Below, piece after piece: positions 32,800 through 44,786 of a stretch of DNA of 64,000 bases (position 1 is its first letter; every line of letters starts with the position of its first letter). A program made the translations under genes and the position numbers. This stretch comes from Vombatus ursinus (Eukaryota > Chordata > Mammalia > Diprotodontia > Vombatidae). Location of the stretch: assembly GCF_900497805.2 (NCBI RefSeq), contig NW_020948739.1, positions 16,396,383 through 16,460,382 of the forward strand. The letters are read 5' to 3'. The notes beneath the pieces are model-generated. The model was not told the origin of the DNA and did no database searches. It worked only from the letters and a program-made list of their open reading frames with translations.

Positions 32800-34490
32800 T
32801 TCTATTAATCTGTTCCTCCCACTACCCCTTCTGGCCCATTGGGGTATTTACGTAGTACGTCAAAACAAGTTCCCACATTAACCATGACCAAAAATATATT
32901 TTTTTTCTGTATTTTAAGTTCATCATCCCTCTGTCAGGAGGTGAGTATAAAACTTTATCTTCATTCTTCTGTCATTTATCACTGAGTTCATCAGAGTTCT
33001 AAAGTTTTTCAAAGCTGTTTTTCTCTATGATGTTATTAATGTATCACTTTCACCAAGTTCTCCTTACTTCATTGTATCAGTTCATAAAGGTCATCCCATT
33101 TTCCTCTGAAATAGTCCATTTCATTATTTTTATGGTACAATTATATTCCATTCCATTCATCACTCAGTTAGTCAGTTAAGAAACACTTAAGAGCCAACTA
33201 CTTAACAGGTAAGCACTGTTCCAAACACTGAGGATGTAAAGAAAAACAAAAGACAGTTCTTGATCTCTAACAGCTCAGTCTAATGGAGGAGTCCACATGT
33301 AAACAATTACATATATGTGCATGCACATAAGTGTATATACATATATATGCCTATACACACACATATGTACATATATGTGTTGGGAAACAAGATACGGAAG
33401 GTATTAAAATTAAGTGGGATTGGAAAAGGCATCCTGTGGAAGGTAGAATTTTAGTTTAGACTTGAAGGAAGCCAAGGTAGCCAAAAGGTGGACGTGAGCA
33501 GGAAGAACTATCCGGGCATAGGAGACAGCCAGTGATAGAAAACTGGAAAGGTAGGAAGGGGCCAAGTTATAAAAGACTTTGAATGCCAGAAAATTTCATA
33601 TTTGATACTGGAGCTGATAGAGAATAAATGGAGTTCATTGAGTAGGAGGAATAGGGTGACACCATCAGACAGAGCTACACTTTAGAAAGATCGCTTTGAC
33701 AGCTGAATGGAAAATGGACTGGAGGATGGAGAGACTTCTAAGCACAGAGATAAAATAGTCAAGGTGCATGGTGATGAGGGCCTGAACCAAAGTAAAGACA
33801 ATGTCAGAGGAGAGAAGGGGGGATATGAGAGAAATGCCATAAAAGTAAAATCAACAGATTTTGTCAATGGATTGATTATGGGTAGTGAAAGAGAGTGAGA
33901 AATTGAGGATGTTGCATAGATTAAGAGTCTGGGTGTCTGGGAGGATGATGGTACCCTTAACAGTAATAGGGAAGTTTGGAAGAAAGGAGGATTTGGGGAA
34001 AACAATAATGAGCTTGGTTTGGGACATGCTAAAAAAATAAAGATACCTACAGGATATCCAGTTTGAATTATCTAATAGGCAATTAAGGATGGGATTCTAC
34101 CTGGATAAGTAGATTTGAGAAGCATAAGAATAGAGATAATAATTGAATTCATTGGAGCTGATGAGACCACCAAGTGAAATGGTGTAGAAGGAGAAGAGAA
34201 GGCCTAGAACAGAACTTTGTGGGACACAGGTATGACCTAGACCTCCAGCAAAGGAGACTAAGGAGTAGTCTAAGGTAGGAAAAGACCCACCTGGAGAAAA
34301 GCGATCAACAGTGTCAAAAGCTGCAGTGAGGTCAAGAAGGGTGATTCATATTCTACCATCTGCTTATCCATTACCCCCAAATACTTATTCTTTTTCACCT
34401 GCCCCCTTCTTTCATCATCTTTGCCAGGCTTGTCTAATAGGTATGAGGTAGAACCTCAAAGTTGTTTTAATTTTCATTTGTTTTTTCATG
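32800..34490 (-). mobile_element. Old L1 3' region split by an L2
   Basis: About 32850-33165 is antisense L1 3' sequence (AAGTTCCCACATTAACCATGACC, TTGTATCAGTTCATAAAGG, TACAATTATATTCCATTCC). It resumes at about 34345 (ATTCATATTCTACCATCTGC, GGTATGAGGTAGAACCTCAAAG, GTTGTTTTAATTTTCATTTG). It is older than the L1 at 47818-55548, judging by divergence. Confidence 0.7.
33166..34350 (-). mobile_element. L2 LINE inserted in L1
   Basis: Continuous reverse L2 from its 3' terminus (AGTCAGTTAAGAAACACTTAAG) through CTGGAAAGGTAGGAAGGGGCC and TTTGATACTGGAGCTGATAG to CAACAGTGTCAAAAGCTGCAG. A CA/TA microsatellite at 33307-33382 sits near the 3' end. An ATTCAT hexamer borders both sides. Confidence 0.85.
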
Positions 34491-34497
34491 AAGTTAT

Positions 34498-34660
34498 AGA
34501 ATTTTGAAGTTAGAAAGGATCTGTTAGACTCTCTAGACCAACCAAGCCCCTCCATTTACAGATCCAAAACAGTTAAGTGATTTGCCCAGTCGTATATATG
34601 TGCCATTAACAACAGAGCTAAGAATGCAATACAAGCTGCATGCATCTGGTTTACTTTCTT
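34498..34660 (-). mobile_element. MIR-related fragment
   Basis: TTATAGAATTTTGAAGTTAGAAAGGATC, CATTTACAGATCCAAAACAG and TTAAGTGATTTGCCCAG are in the order of a widespread MIR-related repeat. Confidence 0.55.
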
Positions 34661-34837
34661 TCATCATAGTTATTGATGCACAAACCTTAACCCCTACAGC
34701 TATCAGCCCCTTGAGAACAAGGGCAATTCTTCCATCTAAAAGATTAGCTTAGAAATGGTTTTTGGCCCCATGTAGCTGCCCCTGGAACATTGTGATGCCC
34801 TGTAGAATTTAAGTATTCTGAATCTTGAGGTTATAAG

Positions 34838-35025
34838 ACAGCATAATACAATGAAAAAATATCATATTTGAGGTTAGAAGACTAGGGGTTCAAATCCTTG
34901 CTAAACTATTTAACCTTGGGTGATCCTTGTCTATTCTGGCCTTAGTTCACTTGGCTGTCATATGAGTGGGTTAACCTGGATGACCGTTAAGGCTGCTTCC
35001 ACATCTAAATCTCCCTCTGTGGGGA
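34838..35025 (+). mobile_element. MIR-like SINE
   Basis: It contains AGACAGCATAATACAATG, GGTTCAAATCCTTGC and CTGGATGACCGTTAAGGCTGC in the expected order. Confidence 0.6.
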
Positions 35026-35084
35026 AAGATTGATACCAAATTTAAGTACTACTCTACTAAACAGTAACCGAAATAATTCTTAAG

Positions 35085-35715
35085 AGTTTTTTTTTTTAAT
35101 GATTTTTTTTTCCTCCTCACCTCCCCTTATTGGGTGAAAAAAAAGAAAAACAAAACCTTTGCAATAAATATGCATAGTGAGGTGAAACAAACTCCCACTT
35201 TGGCTATGTCCAATAATATATGTTTTATTTTACATTTTGATTCTGTCATTCTTATCATGAAGTAGATAATATTCTTCGTAGTAGGTTCTCTGAAATTGTG
35301 GTTGGTTATTGCATTGGTCAGAGTTCTTAAATCTTTCAAAGTTTTTTGTTTGTCTGTTTTGACAATGTTGTTACTAAAGAAATTGTTCACTTAATTCTGC
35401 TCACTTCATCACTGCATCAGTTCATACAAGTCTTCTCAGGTTTCTTTGAATCCATCCCTTTTGTCATTCCTTATGGCACATTAATATTACATTACATTCA
35501 TAGACCATACTTTAATCAACTATTTCAATTGATAGGAACACCCCCTTAGTTTCTAGCTCTTTTTCACTACAAAAAGAGCTGTGATAAATAGTTTTGTACG
35601 CATAGGTCTTTTCCCTCTTTGGCTGGTTTTAGACTTAGGGATAGTAGTAGTAGTATTGCTGAGTCAAAGGGTATGCAATTTAGTAACTTTTGGGGTGTAG
35701 TCCAAAGACTTTTAA
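35085..35715 (-). mobile_element. L1 3' end
   Basis: Antisense L1 3' untranslated region and ORF2 C-terminus: CACTGCATCAGTTCATACAAG, TTCATAGACCATACTTTAATC, AATTGATAGGAACACCCCC, GCTGAGTCAAAGGGTATGC. Confidence 0.8.
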
Positions 35716-37100
35716 ACGTGTCAACTTTGTGACAAGAAATGATACTCTTGTTGAAATTCTTCTTGAATTATAAAGATTTTTCACATTATCATTTTTGAAA
35801 GTAAGAGCAAAGCAAATGCATTCTAATATATTTGTGTATACATTTGACAATCATATAACAATTCTTTAACTAGCAAAAGGAAAACAATTCTTCACTAAAA
35901 AAAAAAAAACAACACAGGAACTTCTAACCTAACTTAAAAGAGAAAAACATTGATGGGAGTGTGTAGACTTGCTAGTGAAACTAAAATCATGGGGGATTTG
36001 TCAGAAGGGGAACCCAACTGAGCCTAGGTTGAATTAACCTTTTCCCTGTATTTCTGCCAGGAAGTAATATAGTCACGTGGTAGAAAATTAACCAATAGGA
36101 AGCAGTTTCTGGGAAGGGGAACCTTGATTCTGATAGTTATGGAGGCTAAGGAGGGGCTGTAGGCCTTTTCTCTGTTGTTATCGGCTGCTGTCTTTCTTGC
36201 CTCAGTCAGGTTTTGACTGAGCACCATCTGATATCCATGTTTACAATATATTTTCTTTTCATTCTATTTTTCTTTTACATGTGTTTTTGTTTATCAGGTG
36301 ACTGAAAGTAATACAACATTTCATTCTTCACATTGCTAGGGCCACTGGCTGGGAGCCAGCCAAGTCAAAGGGATACCTGTATATTCATGAGGGTAAGAAT
36401 GAGGGTTGTAGACAGAACTAGCACTAGACTACACAGACTTTGCCTCAGGTTCTGATATCAAATGCAAACAAAAAGGCATTTCCTGCCTTCTGGGAGTTTC
36501 CAGTTTAATGGTATAAGACAAAACACAAAAGGAAGCTAGAAAACTGAGATTGGGGGAGTGTGCAAGGAGGGAAAGGACCATGGACTTTACGTTGAGGTTT
36601 AGGGTATGAGAAACCCAGTCTGATTCCCTTTCTTAGCCTCAGTCTCCCTACTTTTAGTCTTTTCAACCCTCTCCTGGTTTCTTCTTCCTATTGTGACAAG
36701 CTGTCTCCATTACCCCCCTGGACATGGGGATCTGCCCCAAAGGCAGCATATGCTGCCCCTTACCCCATCCAGTGACCCCATAGAAAACTCTTTAAAGGGA
36801 AGAACTGGGTCTCACTACCACTCCCTTGTTCTCCCTCATACCAAATAAAGTGTACTGAAAAGAAAAGGCATTTAATAAATGTTTGTCAAGGATTACAATA
36901 ACAATTGATAAGTTTTGGGAGTCAAACAAGTAATCTACCTCCTCTCCCTGTGCCACCCCTACTCCCCACCCTCAACAGTAATCAAATGAGAATACTTAAC
37001 CTCTGATGAAGTATCTGCATGTATTTCACCACCATTCCGATTAGAACCCCAGACTATAGCTTCTCTCTACTTGCTACCATACAATCAAAATGATGCATTA
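35716..37100. other. Unassigned DNA with some promoter-like motifs
   Basis: I see no gene. CACGTG (36074-36079) and CCAAT (36092-36096) lie 12 bases apart. A weak antisense L2-like piece is at 36470-36530, and CCAAATAAAG is near 36841. A solitary LTR was considered for about 36010-36900 but cannot be supported. Confidence 0.35.
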
Positions 37101-37302
37101 TAGTAGTGTCAAACTCAGAAATGAGGGCCACTAAACCATTGTACAGGACACATATTAACTTAGAAAACCACATTTTAACATTATCTATGTTCTATTGTAT
37201 TTTTATTTATTTTATTAAATATTTCCCAATTACATTTTAATCTGATTTGGGCTGCAATGTTGCAGCTTCATGGGCTGTGGGCTGTGGGTTTGATACCTTT
37301 AC
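37101..37302. mobile_element. hAT (Charlie-like) nonautonomous element
   Basis: The left end TAGTAGTGTCAAACTC and right end GGGTTTGATACCTTTAC match the CAGTGGTGTCAAACTC-type hAT terminus. The interior TTAGAAAACCACATTTTAAC...TATTTCCCAATTACATTTTAATCTG is a frequent marsupial sequence. Confidence 0.75.
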
Positions 37303-37304
37303 CT

Positions 37305-37515
37305 TAGCGGTTAGAGAGCTGGCCTCAAAACCAGAAAGACCAGGTTCAAGTCCACCTCTGATACCTGCTAGCTGTGTGAACCTGGACAAACTACTTAACC
37401 TCTCAATGCCCTGGGCAAATGTCTCAAGACTATAAGTTGCAAAGAAGGCAATGACCTGCATTGGTAGAATGGGATTCCTAACTTGGGAGTTCCTTATACT
37501 TTGTAATCTCTAAGT
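37305..37515 (+). mobile_element. Second-type marsupial tRNA SINE, full length
   Basis: It runs from AGCGGTTAGAGAGCTGGCCT through GCTAGCTGTGTGAACCTGGAC, CTCAATGCCCTGGGCAAATG and TGCATTGGTAGAATGGGATT to TTGGGAGTTCCTTATAC. Confidence 0.8.
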
Positions 37516-37559
37516 ACTATAAGTAGCCAGTTTCTCTTTCCTATTTCTCTAGTCACTTT

Positions 37560-38130
37560 TATTTACAATGACCAACTTTCCCCTGCTACCTTCTCTCCCC
37601 TCTCCCTATTCCCAAGCCTGTACACTCAGCCCTAGCCCTCCCAATCCTTATATCTCTCTGGTCTTTCTTTCCATGGTACTCTTTGTTTCTCTACTATTAA
37701 CACATTCTCCTTCATCCTATATCTCTTCCTGTTGCATTCTTTCCATCTTTTGGTGCTCATTGAAACTTGGCTTTCTCCTGAAATCACTGTATCTCTTAGC
37801 CCAGTCTCCAAGGCTAGCTGTTCCTTCTCTCAAACCCCTAACACACAGGGCCGAGAAGAGGTGATATGCTCCTTGCTTTCCACAGTCACTGTCATACTTT
37901 CCCTCTGCCATTGTGAATTAGCAATCACCTCTCCTCTTTTAAATACCACACCATCCCACACAGATCAAAGCTGTTGCCATCTATGCACTTGTAGTCCACT
38001 CTTTTGCCTCTCCATAGATTCAGTACCTACCTCATAGTGTTCTTCTTTGCCCTATCCCCTGCCACCTTCAAAAATCTGGCCTCTTACTTGTTTAACCTCC
38101 CATAGACTGTCTCCAGCCAACCTCAATAAT
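37560..38130 (+). mobile_element. CR1/L2-clade LINE, endonuclease fragment
   Basis: The forward strand encodes HLLVLIETWLSPEITVSLSP, the ETWL motif region of CR1/L2-type apurinic endonucleases. The base composition, rich in CCT and TCC, matches L2 sense strands. The frame is degraded downstream. Confidence 0.65.
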
Positions 38131-38489
38131 CTTACCACCACCCTTGTTCAGCTGAGTTTGCCCCAGGTGATGAAATTCCTAGTTATAGTTCTATGAGGAG
38201 TCTTAGGGAGCTCTCTCCAAACGGACAAGAAGATAGACATAATACTTGACAGAAGATAGGAAGATATCCCTTAGCGGATAGGAGGCCAGGTTACTGACCA
38301 GGATGAGTGCAGGGCTCGGGATCTTTTCCACCATATTACAAAAACTAGATAGCTCTTTAGAGTGCCCTGACTGGCAGCTAAAAAATTGGATTTGAGGTTA
38401 AGGCAGAATTGGGCATCAGGGAACCATTATCAGACACTTCCATCCACAGGACTGGAACTAAAGGTAAATAAGGTAATACAAATGCCTTG
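38131..38489. other. Unassigned DNA
   Basis: I see nothing recognisable. Confidence 0.4.
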
Positions 38490-38735
38490 CAAAACAGGTA
38501 GAATAATAGACCTGGAGGCAGGAAGAACCAAATTCACATCTGGCCTCAGATACTTACTAGCTGTATGACCCTGGACAACTTAACTTCTATCTTAACCGTC
38601 ACCTGCCTCAGTTTCCCCAACTGTAAAACAAGAATAATAATAACACTTTCCTCCAAATATAATAGTATTTGTAAAGTATTGTGTAAACCTTACAGAGCTA
38701 TATAGATACTCTCTATTAATATCATTGCTAATCAC
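38490..38735 (+). mobile_element. CORE-SINE
   Basis: It contains AATAGACCTGGAGGCAGG, TACTTACTAGCTGTATGACCCTG, CCTCAGTTTCCCCAACTGTA and a GTAAAGTATTGTGTAAACC tail. Confidence 0.75.
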
Positions 38736-39004
38736 AAGCTACCGGTTTGAGCATAGATAGGCAGGGAATCACTATTGCAATGGATAGACTGAGGCATGAG
38801 GAATCAGAACTAGTGAGAGGGGCAGGACAGACTGAAATGTTGTCTATGGGTTTGAGACAAGTCAAGGCCAAACAAATGGAACAGGCAAAATTGAGGACTA
38901 CAGTCTGAGAGACTTTATGGAATTACTCTGAGTATCTTTTTATGCTACCAAGGGTCTGTAAACCAATATAGGTGACTTTTAAATGGAAGGTGGTGTCGGA
39001 AATA

Positions 39005-39310
39005 AACTGCCATAGTGGATAGAGTACTGGACTTGGAGGTTGAATCCTGCCTCAGACACTTGCTATGTGATCTTGGACAGTCACTTAAACCCTTTGAGCC
39101 TTAGCTTTCTGGTAAGTAGAATTGGGTTACATCTAATTCACAGGGTTGTTGAAAAGATCAAAGCACATAATGTAAGTAAAACATTTTGCAAAATTTAAAG
39201 AACTATATAAATGTCAACTCATATTATTGTTTATTAGGAACCTACAAAGTTCAAGGCACTGTGCTAGGAAATGATGAAATAAGACACTATGACTGTCCTC
39301 AAACATCTTA
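39005..39310. mobile_element. CORE-SINE (+) followed by an L2 3' end (-)
   Basis: 39005-39230 is a forward SINE (CATAGTGGATAGAGTACTGG...TTCACAGGGTTGTTGAAAAG). 39232-39310 is an antisense L2 terminus (TTTATTAGGAACCTACAAAG then AAGGCACTGTGCTAGG). Confidence 0.7.
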
Positions 39311-39422
39311 CAGAAGGCCTAAATTTAAATCCCTGACAAACCTAATGGCCTCCTCTTGATACTCAAGAATGAATCTTCTTCAACTCCTTACAATTTTTGA
39401 CACCATTAATATAATTTCCTTT

Positions 39423-39425
<3 letters not shown>

Positions 39426-39471
<46 letters not shown>

Positions 39472-39481
39472 NNNNNNNNNN

Positions 39482-39530
<49 letters not shown>
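39426..39530. repeat. (TG)n microsatellite with assembly gap
   Basis: More than 90 bases of TG are interrupted by ten N at 39472-39481. The bases just upstream (39369-39415) resemble an L2 reverse transcriptase fragment (FDTINI), very short. Confidence 0.97.
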
Positions 39531-39531
<1 letters not shown>

Positions 39532-40034
39532 CTGATTGCAGGCTAAGAGTTCCTGTTTTTTTCTAAAACAAGATACCAGTACCTATCTTAAGGATTTAAG
39601 CTGAGCCAGAAGCTGTAGGCAATGGAGAGTACAGCCAAGCATCTGCTGGTCCTGGGGTATTAATTCTGATTCTTTCTAGAAGCACATAGAAGTGCCCTAG
39701 GCTCAGATTTCAGCAAAGTCTGAAGCTGGAGATAGTGTAGAACATGGCCGAGTGGCGAAGTTTTACACCCAGACTACTAAAAGGCCAATATGAAGTCTAG
39801 AAGAAAAACTCATCCAGCAGCAAAGAAACTGCTTGCTATGAGAAGCGGGGTAAAGACAGCATGAAAAAACTTGTTAGGAGGAAAGGTTACGGTATGTAGG
39901 TCTATGTTGCCTTGGCCATATGTATCCCCTACCTGTTCACCTCTCCATTTGCAAGCTCTCTGTCTACTTTTCCTACTAATGCCATGCATATTTGTAGGAA
40001 AGTGTACCCTGAGTTTAAGGAAGAGATACTTGGT
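39531..40034. other. Unassigned DNA
   Basis: I see no gene or repeat. Confidence 0.4.
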
Positions 40035-40047
40035 TGCTATTGTTCTT

Positions 40048-40744
40048 TTTTAATTAAATATTTTATATTTTTCAATTGCATGTAAAAACAATTTTTAACA
40101 TTTTGTTTTTAATTTTGAGCTCTGAATTCTCTTTCCCTCTCTTTCTCCTCCTCCCCCCCCACTGAGAAGGCAGGAAATTTGATATATTATACACATACAG
40201 TCATGCAAAACATATTTCCTTATTAGTCATGTTGTGAAAGAAAACAGACAAAACATGAAAAAATAAATAAGGTAAAAATTAATATGCTTTTATCTTCATT
40301 TGGACTTTTGTCAGTTCTTCTCTGGAGGTAGATAGCATTTTTCATCGTGAGTTCTTCGGAATTGTCTTGACATTTGTATCGTTGAGCATAGCTAAGTCAT
40401 TCACAGTGATCGTCATACAATATTGCTGTTACTATGTACAATATTCTCCTCGTTCTGCTCACTTTACTTTGTATCAGTTCATGTAAGTCTTTGTCGGTTT
40501 TTCTGAAATCAGCCTACTCATCATTTCTTATAACAATAGTATTCTATCAGAATCATATACCACAACTTGTTTAGCCATTCCCCAACTGATGGGCATCACC
40601 TCAATTTCTAATTCTTTGCCACCACAAAAAGATCTGCTATAAATATTTTCATACATGAAGGTCCTCTCTCTCTCTCTTTCTTTCTCTCTCTTTCTCTCTC
40701 TCACATTCTCTCTCATCTCTTTGGGATACTTAGTAGTGGTGTTG
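40048..40744 (-). mobile_element. 5'-truncated L1 with intact target duplication
   Basis: Reverse L1 3' end from TTTTTTAATTAAATATTTTATATTT to CTTTGGGATACTTAGTAGTG. The 13-bp repeat TGCTATTGTTCTT lies at 40035-40047 and 40745-40757. An internal CT-rich stretch is at 40663-40717. Confidence 0.92.
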
Positions 40745-40904
40745 TGCTATTGTTCTTACTACACTACTTTCATAAAAACCTTTTCCTATTGCTAGAGACA
40801 AGATAAACACCTGGGATAGAAGGAAGGGTGGAGGTTGTGAGATAAAGTTTGAGGAATTCAGATTCACAGAGTATCCTGAACCTGGGATAATTGTCTCAAA
40901 GCCT

Positions 40905-40990
40905 AACCTGTGAATTTGTCTTTGTAGCCCTGGCATTTAGCACAGTACTTGGCTCATTGTGGGTCCTTATTAAATGCTTATTAACTGACA
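40905..40990 (+). mobile_element. L2/MIR 3' tail
   Basis: GGCATTTAGCACAGTACTTGG then TTATTAAATGCTTATTAACTGAC. Confidence 0.7.
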
Positions 40991-41329
40991 TAAGAAGTGT
41001 GTTGAGGAGTAGTCACAATGGGGCATTGCACTTTAATACTTCTTGGGATCTCCTTGCTATTCCCTCCACTTGAGCAGATCACAATCTATCTATGTATTCA
41101 CATCCTGTGAGACTCTTATTTATGTCCTCCAAAAAGGATGTCCCCAGTATGCCCAGGAGCCGTTTCTCTAGTTCTTTTGATATTGGGTACATACCAATGG
41201 TGCCCATGTGGTCTGTCCCTCAGTTAGCCTTTACTTTCAATAATATTATCATTATAGCTAATAATTTGAGTTACATTCTTTCAATCTATAAAATGTCTTC
41301 CCTATTCCATCTGTGATTGGTAATGAACT

Positions 41330-41620
41330 TCTCTGTCATATAATTATTTTTAAATGTATTGTTTTAGTTTTAACATTCATTTTTTAAAAAATGTTGAGTT
41401 CCAAATTCTCTCCCTCCTTCAAACCTCTCCCCCACTCATTGAGAAGGCAAGCAATGTAACAACTATACATGTGAAATCATGCAAAATATATTTCCATACT
41501 AGCCATGTAACAAATAATAACTAAAACAAGAAAAATAAAGTGCAAAACTTATACTTCAATTTGCTCTCAGAATTTTTCAGTTCTCTCTCTGGTGGTTGCA
41601 CTTTTTATCATCTCTCATAC
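41330..41620 (-). mobile_element. L1 3' untranslated fragment
   Basis: TAACATTCATTTTTTAAAAA, GAGTTCCAAATTCTCTCCCTCC, TTGAGAAGGCAAGCAATG and CATGCAAAATATATTTCCATAC match the other antisense L1 3' ends in the window. Confidence 0.8.
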
Positions 41621-41639
41621 AATTACTCTATATAGCCAT

Positions 41640-41760
41640 GTATCTCCTTAGTAGATGATAAGCTCCAGCCTTGGCTGGCACTGTGTTTTATCTAAATTTT
41701 GCCTCTTCCCAGCTCCTAACACAAAGCTCTGCACACATTAAGTGCTTAATCAATGTCCAT
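41640..41760 (+). mobile_element. L2/MIR 3' tail
   Basis: AGATGATAAGCTCCAGCCTTG, then CCTAACACAAAGCTCTGCAC and TTAAGTGCTTAATCAATG. Confidence 0.6.
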
Positions 41761-44149
41761 TATTGTCCTTCTAATCCCTATTTAACCAGCTTACTCAGTA
41801 CAATAACCCATTCTACTTCTCTTTCCCACTGTAAATTACACACCTTTGGAAGATGCATACCTTTTTTCCTGTAGCAATCAGAATGGCATTTAAGTATACC
41901 AAAGCAGTTATTAGATGGGCCTCCTGAAGCCTAGAGAGCTTTTAATGATTGTCTGTGGAGGAATGGATAATGTTAAGCCATGTATGCATATATTGATTTC
42001 TGGTTTTCAAGGCAGTTTTATATTAACATTTCAACCCTTTTATAACATTGATGTTGGAAGGGACATGATTAACAGCCACTCTATAGACTAATTGTGAGGA
42101 TTTTTTATGTTGTGACATTTAGGGGAATATGATTTGATTATTAGTAATCACACATTATTGGAAAAAATCTGAGTTTGACAAATTACAACCTTGTCATAAC
42201 AGAATTGTTAGCAGCAAAAAAGGTATGGTCTATGTTTTTTGTTTTGTTTTGTTTTTAATATCCTGGCCCTGCACTTAGTCAGAGCTCTATAATAATTATT
42301 TATGGAAAGAAGAAATTGCTTAAACATGAAATTGATTAATCTGAAATTGACCTTTCCCTCTTACTTTTCTTTTCTGTTACAATCATAGACAAAATGAGCA
42401 ACTACAAATGATATATTTGGGAAGAAAACAAACTAAAATTAGAGAAAGATGCTCCTAACTTGTTGGTAGGAAATGTTCCAGAAAGAATCCTATAATCTGT
42501 TTTTTTCTCTTTCTTTTTGTTTTCTTTTTTTTGGTGGATAATTGGTTGCAGAGTAGGAGAATAAATGAAGCAAAATAAGCAACAGTATGATGGAAGAACA
42601 AGCTAATATTGAAATAACATAAATATGGCAGTTTCCCAAACAGCATGATTGTTTTGATAAATGCACAAACAATCAGAAACTATCTCCCTAAGGACTTGAA
42701 AAATTTTTTTTCTAGTGTAGATAAGAAGAAGGAACTGAGAATTTGTGCTCAGGCAAGGTGAGAAGCAGGCAGCAATTTATGAGTTTTGTTTCTGGGAGGT
42801 AGACTTAAAACTTCTGTGCAAAGAGAATGTCAATTCCCTCCAATGATCATGTTATTTTTATTATATTTTTCTGTATATATGTTTGATTTTTTTACTAGAC
42901 TGTAGGCTTCGAAAGGGTACATAACTTTGCAGACTAAAAGCACTTAGTAAATGTTTGTTGGATAAATGAGTTAACAAACATGGAAATAGAACACATTTTC
43001 TTTATTTGTCAAGTTAAAGGTGCTTAGCTTTAAACAGCAGCTTTCTAAAGGAAAACTAAAGACTAGATATTAGGGGGAAAGACTATAACTAAACTAAAAA
43101 TATTTAATGGGAGAATATCTTATTGTGCAGAATCTTTGTCACTGTCACATCTGCTAAGACCTCCTTCTATCAAAAATACTTTAGAAGTAGTGAAATAGAC
43201 CATTGCTTCATTATTCTAACTTCCTCTTACTGTGGGGGCAGACTAAATAACTTAAAGAAATCCCTTCTAACCAAAATGATTCCATGACTCTGTTTTTACT
43301 CATTTAAATAGTCTCATCATCTTACTCATAGTCATATAAGATAAGAAAATTTGGTCAGTTTTTATAAATTTTATAATATTTAATCCATGAGGAGTAGAAT
43401 GATGAAGAAGCAAATCTAGACTCCAAGGAAAATGCCAAAAATCTGATTTCAAGTGCATAAAAGTCTTGTTTTTCTGAATCATTTTTCTGCATCCTAAAAA
43501 GATTACCTTTCCACCCAGAACTGTGCTGGTAAAGGTTTAACTGGAACTCTGGGGAGAAATGCTGATAAGACACACTTTTAATATGCATTATTAATATTTT
43601 CCACATTACTTTCTTAAGTCTAGCGAATCAATGAAATAATAAATTAAGCACTGATTTGTAGTATTTGGCAATTTCCTAAGTGTAAATACTCATACTGAAA
43701 ATTTAACAATCAACTCTCATTAACCAGTTGAAGCCAGCTCCAGGACACCATTGTCTCTATTCCTTTTATATTTCTTCTACCAGGATAGAATTTCTATTAC
43801 CTTGGAATTACTGTCATGCTGGAGGAGATAGTTGATGAGATATCTTTTCCCATATTGTACCTCTTTAGACTGTTTTTATGAAAGGGAAAGATTGTTGATC
43901 ATTGCCTGGATGTTCACATTTTTTTAATACAGATCATGCTTGGTCTAGATTTCTTGCAGATATAAAAATTTATAAATTGGTGTAGCTGGTATCCTCCTTA
44001 GATTGGAAAATGGCAGTCTTGCCATTTTAAGGTCCTTGGGCACAGTAAAAATAGCAAAGGCCCATTTAAAACCATTAGAGATGCTAGCTAGACTTAATTA
44101 CATTTGTCATTTGAGTTCCTATAGATCTCAGGAAGATCAAATGATCGGG
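41761..44149. other. Repeat-poor intergenic stretch
   Basis: 2.4 kb in which I recognise only a short L2/MIR tail at 42895-42970 (AGACTGTAGGCTTCGAAAGG...AGTAAATGTTTGTTGG). I see no gene. It is AT-rich with few CpGs. Confidence 0.4.
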
Positions 44150-44469
44150 GTGGGGGAGAAGAGTGAGGGGATGGGAATCAGGAAAGACTTCACTCAACAG
44201 GTAACACTTGAGCTACGCCTAAACTAAACTAAACTAAATTAAAGATTCTAAGGAGTTTAAGTGAGAAGGAAATGCTTTCCAAGCATTGAGAGGAAAAACC
44301 TGTATAAAGGCAAAAGGATGAAAGATGGGATTTTCAGTTCAATGAATAACTAGTAAGCTAGATTCACTGGAATGTAGAGTATATAAAAGGGAATAATATG
44401 AAATACATCAGAAAAGATACTTAGTATACAGATTGTGAAGTATTTTAAATACAAGTGAGTTCATATTTT

Positions 44470-44554
44470 ATCCTAGAAGTAGAAAACCAGTGAAGACTTT
44501 TGAGTTAGGTATTGCATGACTCAAAAGTCTTCACTGGTTTTCTACTTCTAGGAT
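44470..44554. repeat. Perfect 35-bp inverted repeat with 15-base loop
   Basis: The arms at 44470-44504 and 44520-44554 are exactly complementary over all 35 bases. The loop is TTAGGTATTGCATGA. The left arm fits the expected L2 antisense sequence at this point; the right arm does not, so the right arm looks like an inverted copy of the left. Confidence 0.97.
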
Positions 44555-44786
44555 TTTACCAGCATTGTAGGAATATTATGGATTTTGGATTTTGACAACC
44601 ACGTATAATATGGTTGGAGAGGGTATAAAGAATGATTCACAACAAAGAAACAAATTAAGAGATTATTACTAGTCCTGATAAAAGGTGATTGGGGAGGGAC
44701 AAAGGTATTGACTGTTTACATGGAGAGAAAGATGCAGAGGAAAAATTTTGGGGAGGTAAAATTGGTAGAACTTGGGAATTGATTGA

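Noticed and set aside
36010-36900. Possible solitary retroviral LTR
   Set aside because: Promoter-like and poly(A)-like motifs occur, but there are no paired ends, no target duplication and no recognised family. I found no convincing endogenous retrovirus or Polinton anywhere in the window.
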